From Bin55 sp964572845 (lineage in GTDB: Bacteria; Pseudomonadota; Gammaproteobacteria; Pseudomonadales; Azotimanducaceae): a DNA stretch of 64,000 bases. The first letter of the stretch is position 1. Every line of letters begins with the position of its first letter. The notes beneath the pieces were generated by a model. That model had not been told where the DNA came from and did no database searches. It saw nothing but the letters and a program-made list of their open reading frames with translations. This document shows positions 7,765 to 15,409 of the stretch, piece by piece. Location: the NCBI GenBank assembly GCA_964572845.1, contig CAZNFX010000010.1, positions 93,706-157,705 of the forward strand. The letters run 5' to 3'. The position numbers were made by a program, and so were the translations under genes.

Positions 7765-8580
7765 ATGTCTGACGAATGGAGCGTCTACGGCATCACTCTG
7801 TCGAGTAGATTGTTTCTTGGAACTGCGCGCTATCCGTCACCGGCAATCATGGAAGAGGCGATTATGCAATCCGGTGCAGAGGTCGTCACCACGAGTCTAC
7901 GACGTCAATCTCCCAAGGCAAAAGGCGGGCGATCGATCTGGGAGCATATTGCCAAGCTCGGTTGCAATATTCTGCCCAATACAGCAGGATGCAGATCCAG
8001 CAAGGAAGTCCTGCTTCTTGCGCAAATGAGCCGTGAGATTTTCGAGACGGATTGGATTAAGTTGGAAGTCACAGGCGACGAATACAACCTGCAACCCGAT
8101 CCGTTCGAGCTCATCGCAGCAACAGAAGAGTTGCTATCGAACGGGTTCAAAGTTTTCGCTTACACCACAGATGATCTAGTCGTCTGTCAGCGACTATATG
8201 GTATGGGCTGCGAAGTCATCATGCCGTGGGGGTCGCCAATTGGCAGTGGCAAGGGGTTGATCAACCCCTATGCGTTGGAAACCCTGCGGGACAGAATGCC
8301 GAATGCGACTTTGCTGGTGGATGCGGGCATCGGATTGCCGTCGCATGCCGCACTAGCGATGGAACTGGGGTTCGACGGAGTATTGGTCAATACCGCGGTG
8401 GCCACTGCGGATGACCCTGTTTCCATGTCTATTGCAATGTCCCATGCTGTCAAGGCTGGCCGATTGGCTTGCTTGGCGGGACCAATGGCACCTAGCGACA
8501 CCGCCCACGCCTCGACACCAGTCTTGGGGCAGCCGTTCTGGCAAACGGAATCCAAGAAGCGCGATTCGCAACCGAATTAG
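7765..8580 (+). CDS. thiG: Thiazole synthase ThiG
   Basis: 271 residues of the ThiG TIM barrel, which condenses deoxyxylulose phosphate, dehydroglycine and ThiS thiocarboxylate into the thiazole of thiamine. The Schiff-base lysine is Lys99 in 'DWIKLEV'. 'RLFLGTARYPSPAIMEEAI' near the start, 'GCEVIMPWGSPIGSGKG' and 'LLVDAGIGLPSHAALAMELG' are family blocks. The start ATG follows the thiS stop by 3 bases. The C-terminal ~15 residues (after 'PVLGQPFW') are more variable, as usual. thiE, thiD, thiF and thiL are absent here, so the pathway is completed from other loci. Confidence 0.97.
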   Translation: MSDEWSVYGITLSSRLFLGTARYPSPAIMEEAIMQSGAEVVTTSLRRQSPKAKGGRSIWEHIAKLGCNILPNTAGCRSSKEVLLLAQMSREIFETDWIKLEVTGDEYNLQPDPFELIAATEELLSNGFKVFAYTTDDLVVCQRLYGMGCEVIMPWGSPIGSGKGLINPYALETLRDRMPNATLLVDAGIGLPSHAALAMELGFDGVLVNTAVATADDPVSMSIAMSHAVKAGRLACLAGPMAPSDTAHASTPVLGQPFWQTESKKRDSQPN

Positions 8581-8708
8581 CTGCAAATGAGTGGGACTCA
8601 ACCAAGACAAGATCAGCGCACGACGAAGATTGGCAGTCGTACAGTCTTACGGGACGCGACTAGTTTGTGCCGCGGCGGGGTCGAGCCTCTGTCTGTTTAG
8701 GGAGGGTT

Positions 8709-8927
8709 CTATGCCCTCAACTCAGCGACGAGACTATCCTCGTTGGGAAACTCTCCTGTCTGATGCTTGGAATAGACTACGGCACCATTTACATCTACAT
8801 CGAAGATGCCACCCCCGCCAGCTATCAGTTCGACGCTGGCTTGAAATTCGCTCTCCAACTTTGCAGCCAAACTGGCCGCTTTGGGTTTGTAGCCTCAGGA
8901 ATTGCAGTAGGTTATTTTTACGTCCAT
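8709..8927 (-). CDS. SelW/Rdx-family selenoprotein with in-frame UGA (CxxU)
   Basis: Reading the minus strand from the ATG at 8925-8927 gives 72 codons ending in TAG at 8709-8711, with one in-frame TGA at 8895-8897 (codon 11). The translation begins MDVKITYCNS, then the TGA, then GYKPKAASLAAKLESEF; later come 'VELIAGGGGIFDVDVNG', 'VYSKHQTGEFP' and 'LVAEL'. This is the SelW/Rdx (SelT/SelW/SelH) thioredoxin-like family almost end to end: beta strand, CxxC/CxxU redox loop, helix, 'G.GG.FEV', 'SK...G.FP'. The TGA falls exactly on the second redox position, so selenocysteine is the natural reading. A six-base-pair hairpin follows the TGA (see next entry). The length is right for the family. The gene lies 68 bp behind the kinase on the same strand and converges with thiG. 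An upstream in-frame TGA limits the start to this ATG, which has only a weak ribosome-binding site. It would reduce cellular thiols or peroxides; the substrate is unknown. Selenocysteine machinery (selA, selB, selC, selD) must be elsewhere. Confidence 0.88.
8863..8897 (-). promoter_or_regulatory. Bacterial SECIS-like hairpin behind the UGA codon
   Basis: After the TGA (8895-8897) come 15 bases, then GCGGCC (8874-8879) pairing with GGCTGC (8863-8868), one pair being G-U, around the loop AGTTT (8869-8873). The loop begins 21 bases after the TGA and has G as its second base. Both agree with the published description of bacterial SECIS elements: upper stem of at least four pairs, a G in the first two loop bases, and 16-37 bases from UGA to loop. 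SelB would bind this hairpin to direct Sec-tRNA insertion. Confidence 0.75.
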
Positions 8928-8994
8928 ATTGCGGATTCGCTTGGGATCAAATCAACCCGACCATCATAGCAAATCCTCATAGCGGAGGAGCTTA

Positions 8995-10020
8995 CTATGC
9001 CTCTACCACTGAGGGTTCAGACACTTTCGCTGGATAAATCCAGTTTTCCAGATCGACAATCAGGGCGTCCCCAGACTGATAGCGTTGATCGCGGTCCGGC
9101 AGAGTGCACCGCAGACAAATGTCCTGCAGTTCCTCTGGAATGTCCAGGTCGGGTCGCCGCTCTCGAGGAGGAACGAAATCGCGGGTTTGAATTCGCTCCA
9201 GAACAGATTCGACATCGTCGCCTTGAAACATTCGGTCCAGTGCCAGAATTTCATACAGAACGGTTCCCACGCTGTAGATGTCGGTCCTGTGGTCTATGTC
9301 AAGAGGATCTTGCAGCTGCTCGACCGACATGTGGGGCGGCGTGCCGTCAAGCGGAGCCCGCCTAGTCAAATCAATGCTCTCGTCGGAAATGTCGATTTTT
9401 GCTAGCTTGAAGCCCGGCGTAGACTTGTCCTCTCCAAAGTTCGATCTGGACGTGTCGTCCCACACCTTTGCCGTTCCCCAGTCTAGAAGCATCACCTCGC
9501 CGAAGTCGCCGACAAGAATGTTCTCCGGTTTGATGTCTCTGTGCACCACCCCATGTATGTGTGCGTAGTGCATCGCATGGCACACCTGAACAAGGATTTC
9601 AATCAATCGCGTCAGGCTGATGGTCTCTCTTGGTCGCCGTTCCTTGCGCCTGTCGATGATCTCGCGCAAAGTCAATCCATGGACCAGCTTCATCGTGAAG
9701 TAGTACTTGCCCTTGATGTCACGGCCGAGTTCGTAGGTAGGGACGGTGTTGGGGTGCTGCAGCATCGCGGTAACTCGAGCTTCTCGCAGAAAGCGAGCCT
9801 GCTCGGCTGGATTCGATGCCAGCTCGGGTCGCAAGGTCTTGTAGCAGACCGTTCTCTTAAGATGAAGGTCCTTGCAACTGCTTATAACGCATTTTCCGCC
9901 CCTAGCCACCGGCTTGAAATACATGTAGCGTGTGCGATTGTCGGGCTTTGCTGGCAACTGCGCATCCGTCTCCTTCTTGAAGACATTGGGATATGCATCG
10001 GACCGTTTCGGATACTTCAC
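8995..10020 (-). CDS. Hanks-type Ser/Thr protein kinase with degenerate Gly loop
   Basis: 341 residues from a GTG start; cytoplasmic, with no transmembrane segment or extra C-terminal sensor domain. Kinase motifs: ATP-anchoring Lys61 ('VCYKTLRP'), helix C Glu80 ('FLREARV'), catalytic loop His160-Arg161-Asp162 with Asn167 ('HRDIKPENILV'), and DWG at 180-182 in place of DFG, a change common in this bacterial subgroup. 'GTPPHMSVEQ' replaces the APE loop and 'DIYSVGTVLYEIL' is helix F. The glycine-rich loop is unusual: 'ARGGKCVISSC' rather than GxGxxG, so ATP handling may be weak. It is most like the stand-alone kinases of planctomycetes and some marine gammaproteobacteria. The substrate is unknown; the selenoprotein gene follows 68 bp downstream. 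Confidence 0.88.
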   Translation of the reverse strand: MKYPKRSDAYPNVFKKETDAQLPAKPDNRTRYMYFKPVARGGKCVISSCKDLHLKRTVCYKTLRPELASNPAEQARFLREARVTAMLQHPNTVPTYELGRDIKGKYYFTMKLVHGLTLREIIDRRKERRPRETISLTRLIEILVQVCHAMHYAHIHGVVHRDIKPENILVGDFGEVMLLDWGTAKVWDDTSRSNFGEDKSTPGFKLAKIDISDESIDLTRRAPLDGTPPHMSVEQLQDPLDIDHRTDIYSVGTVLYEILALDRMFQGDDVESVLERIQTRDFVPPRERRPDLDIPEELQDICLRCTLPDRDQRYQSGDALIVDLENWIYPAKVSEPSVVEA

Positions 10021-10229
10021 AACGTTAGACGAGAAAAATAGACCGCAAATCGTAGCAAAAACGCCCCATTGGAGGTTGGGTGTCCAACTCTCGGGCTTTT
10101 CGCATTAGCCGCCATTTGGATAGAGGATTGCTACCTCTCACCGTGAAATCACCGAGACCGTGCAAGAGATTGTCTATAGCGTTTGCGCAGGCTTATGCAA
10201 TTCGAGGTTCGATCAGCACGCACAGCCTG

Positions 10230-11891
10230 CTAGAGTGAATTGACCTGATCCCATGCATCCAGCTTCGCCATGCGAAACTCCTGGATCATCTTTGGATCGG
10301 CGTTGAGGTCCATTGAATTGTCGTGCTCGCGGTCGTAAGTGGTCCATTCCGGCAATCCCGTTCCGTTTGGAGTACCCGTCTTAGCGAAATTCACCCAATA
10401 CGAGTGCAGGAGATTGGCAACCTTCCGGTCGTCGTCATTCCACAAATCTTCATTGCTTCTATTGAAAGCATATGCGATCTCTGCAGCATGGAAAGCGCCG
10501 AGTGATCGTGTCGGTTCTGCATTCGGCATCTGAAATGGTGCCGCATGGCTGAATACGTAGAGATACGCGTTTACGTCTTGTTGTGTCAGCAACCGAGCCC
10601 AAGTACGCATCTCCCAAGCAAACGTCGTATCCGAAATCATTTGCTGCGATGCGGTTCGGGTCGACTCCATGGCGTCTTTCATGTAGAGTTCGATGAACTT
10701 GTCCGCGTTTTCGTCCATGTTCTCTCTAATGTTGGCTTTCCAGACCTCTATCTCGTTCTCTGGCAGGTTGTAGTAGAGGGTCGTTCCTTCGTCCGTATTG
10801 GATCCAACAATCGCTGGCACTACATTCCCTCGACCTGATGAGACTAGGTTGCGCATCTGGTCAGGAAAGAGGTAGCCGTCCACATAGATCGAACGCCAGG
10901 ACATGGACCTTCCGCTTCCCATCAACGCTCCTCCAAGCTCCAGTGAGCTCTTTGCCCTCAATTCAGCTATTGCCTCGGCTCCGGTTTTGGTTGTACCCAA
11001 TACTTGCGCAACGGCTTCGCCCACCGCATGTCCGCCACCAGAAAACTCACCTGCCGTACTTTCCGGGTTTTCCAATTCCCCATCCAATGTTGGATGCTTG
11101 TTGAAACAGCCTCCCGATTGTCCAATTGCCTTGTGGAACAGCCCTTTGGACAGTGGAGTTGCCACGAGATAGCACACGCTCATTGATCCCGCTGATTCGC
11201 CAAAGATAGTGACATTGTCTGGGTCGCCATTGAACGCGCTAATGTTCTCCCTGACCCACTTCAGTGCCGCAAGTTGATCGTGAATGCCCTGGTTTCCCGA
11301 TATGCCATGTTCGTTCTCTTCGCTCAATGCTGGGTGAGCGAAGAAACCCGCTAGATTCAATCGATAGTTGATGGTTACCAGGACAATCCCGGACTCCGCG
11401 AACTTCGTCCCATCGTAGTAATCACTAGAACCGCTACCGAACTGAAACGCTCCTCCATGAATCCATACCATCACGGGATAGGGTCCCTTCGATCCGACAG
11501 GTTTCCAAACATTTAGATAGAGGCAATCTTCCGACATTCGCGGTCCGCCCGCTTCGGGGGAACGCGGCTGCATGCACTCGGGACCGAAATCCTCGGCTTC
11601 GCGAATTCCCTCCCACGCATCCAAGGGTTGAGGCAGTCGCCAACGCAGGTCGCCTATCGGAGCTGCTGCATAGGGAATTCCCCTAAATACATCTACCTTG
11701 TTATTCAGTGAAACGCCCTGTAGAACTCCATGCGATGTCTCGGCCAAGGCTGGCTGGAGCGATTGCTCCGCATCCTGACTCGATGCCGAAATGACCGCGA
11801 GGACCGAAAAACAGAACAATGCTGCTTGCAATTTACGTGTTCCTAGAGAACCCTTGCCGACCAAGCAAGGAGCGGAAATAGTCGCCTTCAT
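10230..11891 (-). CDS. Secreted type-B carboxylesterase
   Basis: 553 residues from the ATG at 11889-11891, chosen because AGGAAAAGTG precedes it and it gives a clear signal peptide (hydrophobic 'LQAALFCFSVLAVISAS'). It is an alpha/beta hydrolase of the carboxylesterase/cholinesterase family: 'FRGIPYAAAPIGDLRW' near the start, oxyanion-hole 'WIHGGAF', nucleophile Ser233 in GESAGS, acid Glu in 'NTDEGTTLY', and His in 'GAFHAAEIAY'. It hydrolyses esters in the periplasm or outside the cell; para-nitrobenzyl esterase and polyester- or phthalate-acting enzymes are relatives, but specificity cannot be read. It is divergent from the motor-like operon that begins at 12089. Confidence 0.92.
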   Translation of the reverse strand: MKATISAPCLVGKGSLGTRKLQAALFCFSVLAVISASSQDAEQSLQPALAETSHGVLQGVSLNNKVDVFRGIPYAAAPIGDLRWRLPQPLDAWEGIREAEDFGPECMQPRSPEAGGPRMSEDCLYLNVWKPVGSKGPYPVMVWIHGGAFQFGSGSSDYYDGTKFAESGIVLVTINYRLNLAGFFAHPALSEENEHGISGNQGIHDQLAALKWVRENISAFNGDPDNVTIFGESAGSMSVCYLVATPLSKGLFHKAIGQSGGCFNKHPTLDGELENPESTAGEFSGGGHAVGEAVAQVLGTTKTGAEAIAELRAKSSLELGGALMGSGRSMSWRSIYVDGYLFPDQMRNLVSSGRGNVVPAIVGSNTDEGTTLYYNLPENEIEVWKANIRENMDENADKFIELYMKDAMESTRTASQQMISDTTFAWEMRTWARLLTQQDVNAYLYVFSHAAPFQMPNAEPTRSLGAFHAAEIAYAFNRSNEDLWNDDDRKVANLLHSYWVNFAKTGTPNGTGLPEWTTYDREHDNSMDLNADPKMIQEFRMAKLDAWDQVNSL

Positions 11892-12088
11892 CACTTTTCC
11901 TACCAATGTGGATTCAATGAAGCGAAGCGCTTCATTCCCAATCTTACCGAAAACAGCTACTTGTTGGAACGACTCTGGCAATGTCGAATCTAAGCGAATC
12001 GGGTGAGTCCAAATGCGCTTTCATCAAATGCGATACCATTTCAATCTCAAACCGAGCTAATCCCTAAACCTAGCCTTAAGGATCACAT

Positions 12089-13126
12089 GTGGTCATAGCC
12101 GCAATCCTATATCTGCTTTTGCTGAGCCTTGTCTCCGTGAACGTCATACAAGCCTTCAATTGGTCAATTGCATTCGCTGCAATACCGATAATCATCGCCA
12201 TAATCCTCGTCGGCGCCATGTACACTTGGAGGCACACACGTCGAGTGCTGTTGCTCTCTCTTGGCTATGCTGGAATGGTAGGCTTGTCGGCAGTCGCTCT
12301 CACATTTACGCTTCCCGCTTTCGAAGTGATTTTCTACGGCGAGAGCGGCTCGTGGACATCGCGGCTCGTGCCTCTGTTTGTCGTTGCCCTTGCCCTCTAT
12401 GTATCCGGACTGTGGATCGAGGCGGCCTCCATGCGTCAGTCCGATGCGCTTGAATGGCTGGCAAAATTTCTTGGCGGTCCCAATCTCTACCTGACCATGG
12501 TCACGGCTCTGATTCTCTGCGCCGGCACCCTGCTAGCACTCGAGTGGCTTGAGGGTGCGGCTGAGGCGACGGCAGGGATTACGCAACGATTTCTGGCGCG
12601 TGGGATCATTCCACCCCTGACCGTGTTCATATTCTTTTGGGGCGTTCTTATGCTGCTCAGCAAGTGGTGGAACGCCTTCTACCTCCGTCTGTCGATGAAT
12701 CGATGGGAGAACGAAACCGTTGCAAGCACCAGCTCGAACCTGGATCGCGTGCGCAATGTCGCTCGCAATCCCGATACTTTGGAAAATCAACTGCAGTTCT
12801 TGTGGCGACGGCACGACGAGTCCTACCTGGTGCCCCGCTACATCAGCTTTGCCACGCCGGTGTTGGGTTTCATCGGAACGGTGCTGGGCATTTCCCTCGC
12901 CGCAGACGGCATCCGAGGAATCATTTCGTCGGAGACAGGACTAAGCGGTCTATCCAGTGAACTCGGAGCCGCGATTTCCCCGTTGGGAATCGCCTTCGAC
13001 ACAACTCTTATTGCTCTATCACTCAGCATAGCCTTGGCGTTGCTGCTAGCGCTTGTGCAGAGAGGAGAGGAGCGTACCTTGTCAACGCTGGAACGATACC
13101 TACGCGATAACGTACGTGTTTATTGA
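12089..13126 (+). CDS. ExbB/TolQ/MotA-like channel protein with extra N-terminal helices
   Basis: 345 residues from a GTG start (the overlapping ATG meets a stop at once). The C-terminal third (about 240-330) is a MotA/TolQ/ExbB domain: 'PRYISFATPVLGFIGTVLGISL', then 'LSSELGAAISPLGIAFDTTLIALSLSI' (quoted only in part of the family block), the two channel helices at about 251-272 and 298-322. Unlike ExbB or TolQ (three helices) it has about six additional N-terminal helices, at roughly 2-18, 26-45, 52-74, 93-111, 134-153 and 172-191. Such a protein normally forms a pentamer around two single-helix partners and couples proton flow to mechanical work. It is the first gene of a four-gene coupled operon; the next gene starts inside its end. 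Confidence 0.85.
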   Translation: MVIAAILYLLLLSLVSVNVIQAFNWSIAFAAIPIIIAIILVGAMYTWRHTRRVLLLSLGYAGMVGLSAVALTFTLPAFEVIFYGESGSWTSRLVPLFVVALALYVSGLWIEAASMRQSDALEWLAKFLGGPNLYLTMVTALILCAGTLLALEWLEGAAEATAGITQRFLARGIIPPLTVFIFFWGVLMLLSKWWNAFYLRLSMNRWENETVASTSSNLDRVRNVARNPDTLENQLQFLWRRHDESYLVPRYISFATPVLGFIGTVLGISLAADGIRGIISSETGLSGLSSELGAAISPLGIAFDTTLIALSLSIALALLLALVQRGEERTLSTLERYLRDNVRVY

Positions 13127-13664
13127 CGGAAAAAGCTCCGCAGGCCGTAGCAGCACTGCCGGCATTTCTCAGCAGGAGGAGAACAGCGCCCCCATGATGG
13201 CGGTTTTCGGGGGAATGTTCGCCTTGATGCTCGTCTTTCTCGTCGTAGTGAATGTGGTGTCGGAAGCTGCAATTCAGGAACGCCTTAAGGAGTCAGCGGA
13301 CAACGGCGAATACCGCATCGAACGCATGGATGGCGGCTCCGGCTATTCGATCATCGTCTTTCCTGAAATGCTTCGTATCGTAGAAACCGCTGAAGGTGTG
13401 GTTCGCGGCGAGATTTGTTCGCCTGGCAGCCCCTATCGTCGCTATGCCCAGCGCATATACGAAAACACAGAAGACCAGCTTCTGTTCTTTCTTCTCGAGG
13501 GAAGCGTTTCCACCATGTCCGAAGCGCGAGACTGCATACGCGAAATGTGGCCCGGAGAGAGACGACACATTAGTTGGGTGATTGCGGACAACGAATTTCT
13601 AAAGTCCGTAATGCTTGACGACATTCCCGAGTACATTAGGGACCATGTAGACGACCTGCCATGA
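13116..13664 (+). CDS. MotB/ExbD-position single-anchor protein lacking the channel aspartate
   Basis: 182 residues from the GTG at 13116, which overlaps the end of the channel gene by 11 bases. Residues about 27-48 form one transmembrane helix ('APMMAVFGGMFALMLVFLVV') placed like the helix of MotB, ExbD or TolR, after a short Ser/Gly-rich cytoplasmic tail. The proton-carrying Asp of those proteins (Asp32 MotB, Asp25 ExbD) has no counterpart: the helix contains no charged residue. The periplasmic part (50-182) has no OmpA-type peptidoglycan-binding domain that I recognise, but has two Cys that could pair ('EICSPGSP', 'ARDCIREM'). The gene is coupled by ATGA to the next. No known family could be named. 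Confidence 0.65.
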   Translation: MFIDGKSSAGRSSTAGISQQEENSAPMMAVFGGMFALMLVFLVVVNVVSEAAIQERLKESADNGEYRIERMDGGSGYSIIVFPEMLRIVETAEGVVRGEICSPGSPYRRYAQRIYENTEDQLLFFLLEGSVSTMSEARDCIREMWPGERRHISWVIADNEFLKSVMLDDIPEYIRDHVDDLP

Positions 13665-15409
13665 GTTCAGCAGCTTCCCGCATTCCCAATTTTGCTGGCA
13701 TTGCTCTTGTCGACATTTTGGCGAACGGCGTGGCCGTGCTTGTTATCGTCATCGTGCTCAGTATTGCAGCTCGCGCGGAGAAGGAAGAACGCTACTCGGA
13801 GAAAGTCCAAGAGATTGGCGTCGTGATGACGCGGGAGTTCAGCACATCGCTTGTCTTGAATCGCATGGCGACCAGTCAGCCGGCGCTGTTGCACGACTAT
13901 GAGAATTCCCCAATTGACCAAGTATGGCACCCCGTTGTCATGCCGGTGCTCGAATTTCATCGCAACGCCGTTCGCGACCCCTACACGGGAACTGTGTGGA
14001 CGAGAAGCGAGTTGCTGCAGTCGCCGAATTCGTTGGATGCGTTCTTGGATGACATGCTTCCTCTGTCCAAAGAAAACATTCGAGGCGACATCTACGACGT
14101 AGGAACCTACTACCTGCTGATGTCGATCCTTAGAGACCACGGCATCAGAATCTGGCACTGGCACTTCATGGGCGGACATGGCCACGGTTCGGAGGCGGGC
14201 TCAATTGGTGATTGTCCTCCGGGAGTCAGCTTCGAGGATTGCCACGGGCACCTGGGCGATATGTCCGACTCCGTGCCTGAACTTCCCAATCTTGGTGGGT
14301 TGTTTGACTTGGACGACGAATCATCGGACGATGAATTCGGCGAAGGCACCTGGCCGCCGACATCAATGGGCGACTGTCCACCAGGCATGGATTGTGGGTC
14401 GGGATTGGAAGGTTCAGACATTCCCGAAGGATCCATCTTGGGCATGGGGCAACCGAACGACCCCAGCACATTTGGCAGTTTTCCCGATGCCCGGCAGCAG
14501 GGAATGCCTGGTATGGGATCGCCGTCCGGCGGACAACAAGGCCCACGAGGGCAAGGATCCCCGTCGGGAGCTCTGCAGGGCGACGGAGAGCCAAATGAGA
14601 ATTCGATTCAATTGCGGCTGGCCGACCCAAGCGTCCTGGGTGCAAACTCCGGTCTGGCGCCATCGATTACGGATCAGCTGGAGCTGATGGGAGCACTCAT
14701 GCTCTATCTCAACGATCTGCAAGCATCGTTGGATGTAAAACAGCCGCCTACAGAGCTTTTGGCTGATTTTCTTCTAGTCATTGCAGAGAACACGGAACGA
14801 CTGACCGACCTGACTCCAAAACAATTAGCAGTGGTACAAGACTTGTACGATTCACTTGACCTTTCTAGTCAATTTGACGATGGTTTGGTTGCGCCCAGGT
14901 CTGTCTCCTTGGCCGTAACGACAGTTGACCAGTTGGACCAAGCGTCCTTGAAGCTTCTCCCAAATAGACTCCTGTTCGATGTGGAAGCAATTGTGGATCC
15001 TCAAAACCCTCCCGAGGGATTCGACTACGTCGTACCCAAGTTGAGCTTGAACAGGTTTCCCGACATTTGGAAAGGCTTGCAAATCACCCTCCACCAAGGT
15101 TCAGTCGTTCTCATACCCCCTATAGAAGATGCAGATCCGCATCCGCAATGGCGCGCTGTAGCGCACATTACGCCCAACTTCGACGACATCGTTGTGGGAT
15201 TCGTCTACTCAACGATCGATGTTGATGGCTACTTGTCCGTCCTTGCGGAAAGCAATCGCGTTCGCATCGACGGCCAGTCTCTGGCAGTCAGAGCAGATGT
15301 TGCGTTCTTCGGTGTCAAGACCTGGCTTGTCATTCTGTATTGCGTGCTTGCGGCCATGGTGTTGGCGCTTGTGCTGTTTTGGAGACCTGGTATGCGTAGA
15401 ACGGAATGA
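13661..15409 (+). CDS. Large two-anchor envelope protein with ExbD-like N-terminal helix (Asp18)
   Basis: 582 residues, ATGA-coupled to the previous gene. An N-terminal helix at about 13-36 reads 'IALVDILANGVAVLVIVIVL', with Asp18 preceded by 'AL' as in the 'P(L/F)(I/L)DV' helix of ExbD/TolR; this is the plausible proton-binding residue of the complex. A second helix lies at about 553-575, so the protein loops through the periplasm and both ends face the cytoplasm. The loop contains a His-rich segment (165-197, 'HWHFMGGHGHG' and 'CHGHLGD'), two GDCPPG motifs (183 and 238) each followed by another Cys, an acidic patch (215-228), and a Pro/Gly/Gln-rich low-complexity stretch (250-310). The C-terminal half is globular. 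No domain family recognised. Confidence 0.65.
   Translation: MSSAASRIPNFAGIALVDILANGVAVLVIVIVLSIAARAEKEERYSEKVQEIGVVMTREFSTSLVLNRMATSQPALLHDYENSPIDQVWHPVVMPVLEFHRNAVRDPYTGTVWTRSELLQSPNSLDAFLDDMLPLSKENIRGDIYDVGTYYLLMSILRDHGIRIWHWHFMGGHGHGSEAGSIGDCPPGVSFEDCHGHLGDMSDSVPELPNLGGLFDLDDESSDDEFGEGTWPPTSMGDCPPGMDCGSGLEGSDIPEGSILGMGQPNDPSTFGSFPDARQQGMPGMGSPSGGQQGPRGQGSPSGALQGDGEPNENSIQLRLADPSVLGANSGLAPSITDQLELMGALMLYLNDLQASLDVKQPPTELLADFLLVIAENTERLTDLTPKQLAVVQDLYDSLDLSSQFDDGLVAPRSVSLAVTTVDQLDQASLKLLPNRLLFDVEAIVDPQNPPEGFDYVVPKLSLNRFPDIWKGLQITLHQGSVVLIPPIEDADPHPQWRAVAHITPNFDDIVVGFVYSTIDVDGYLSVLAESNRVRIDGQSLAVRADVAFFGVKTWLVILYCVLAAMVLALVLFWRPGMRRTE

Noticed and set aside
8591..9037. Plus-strand frames of 148 and 100 codons between thiG and the kinase
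   Set aside because: They are opposite to the SelW-like gene and the kinase end, are rich in Arg/His/Cys or lack family likeness, and have no ribosome-binding sites.
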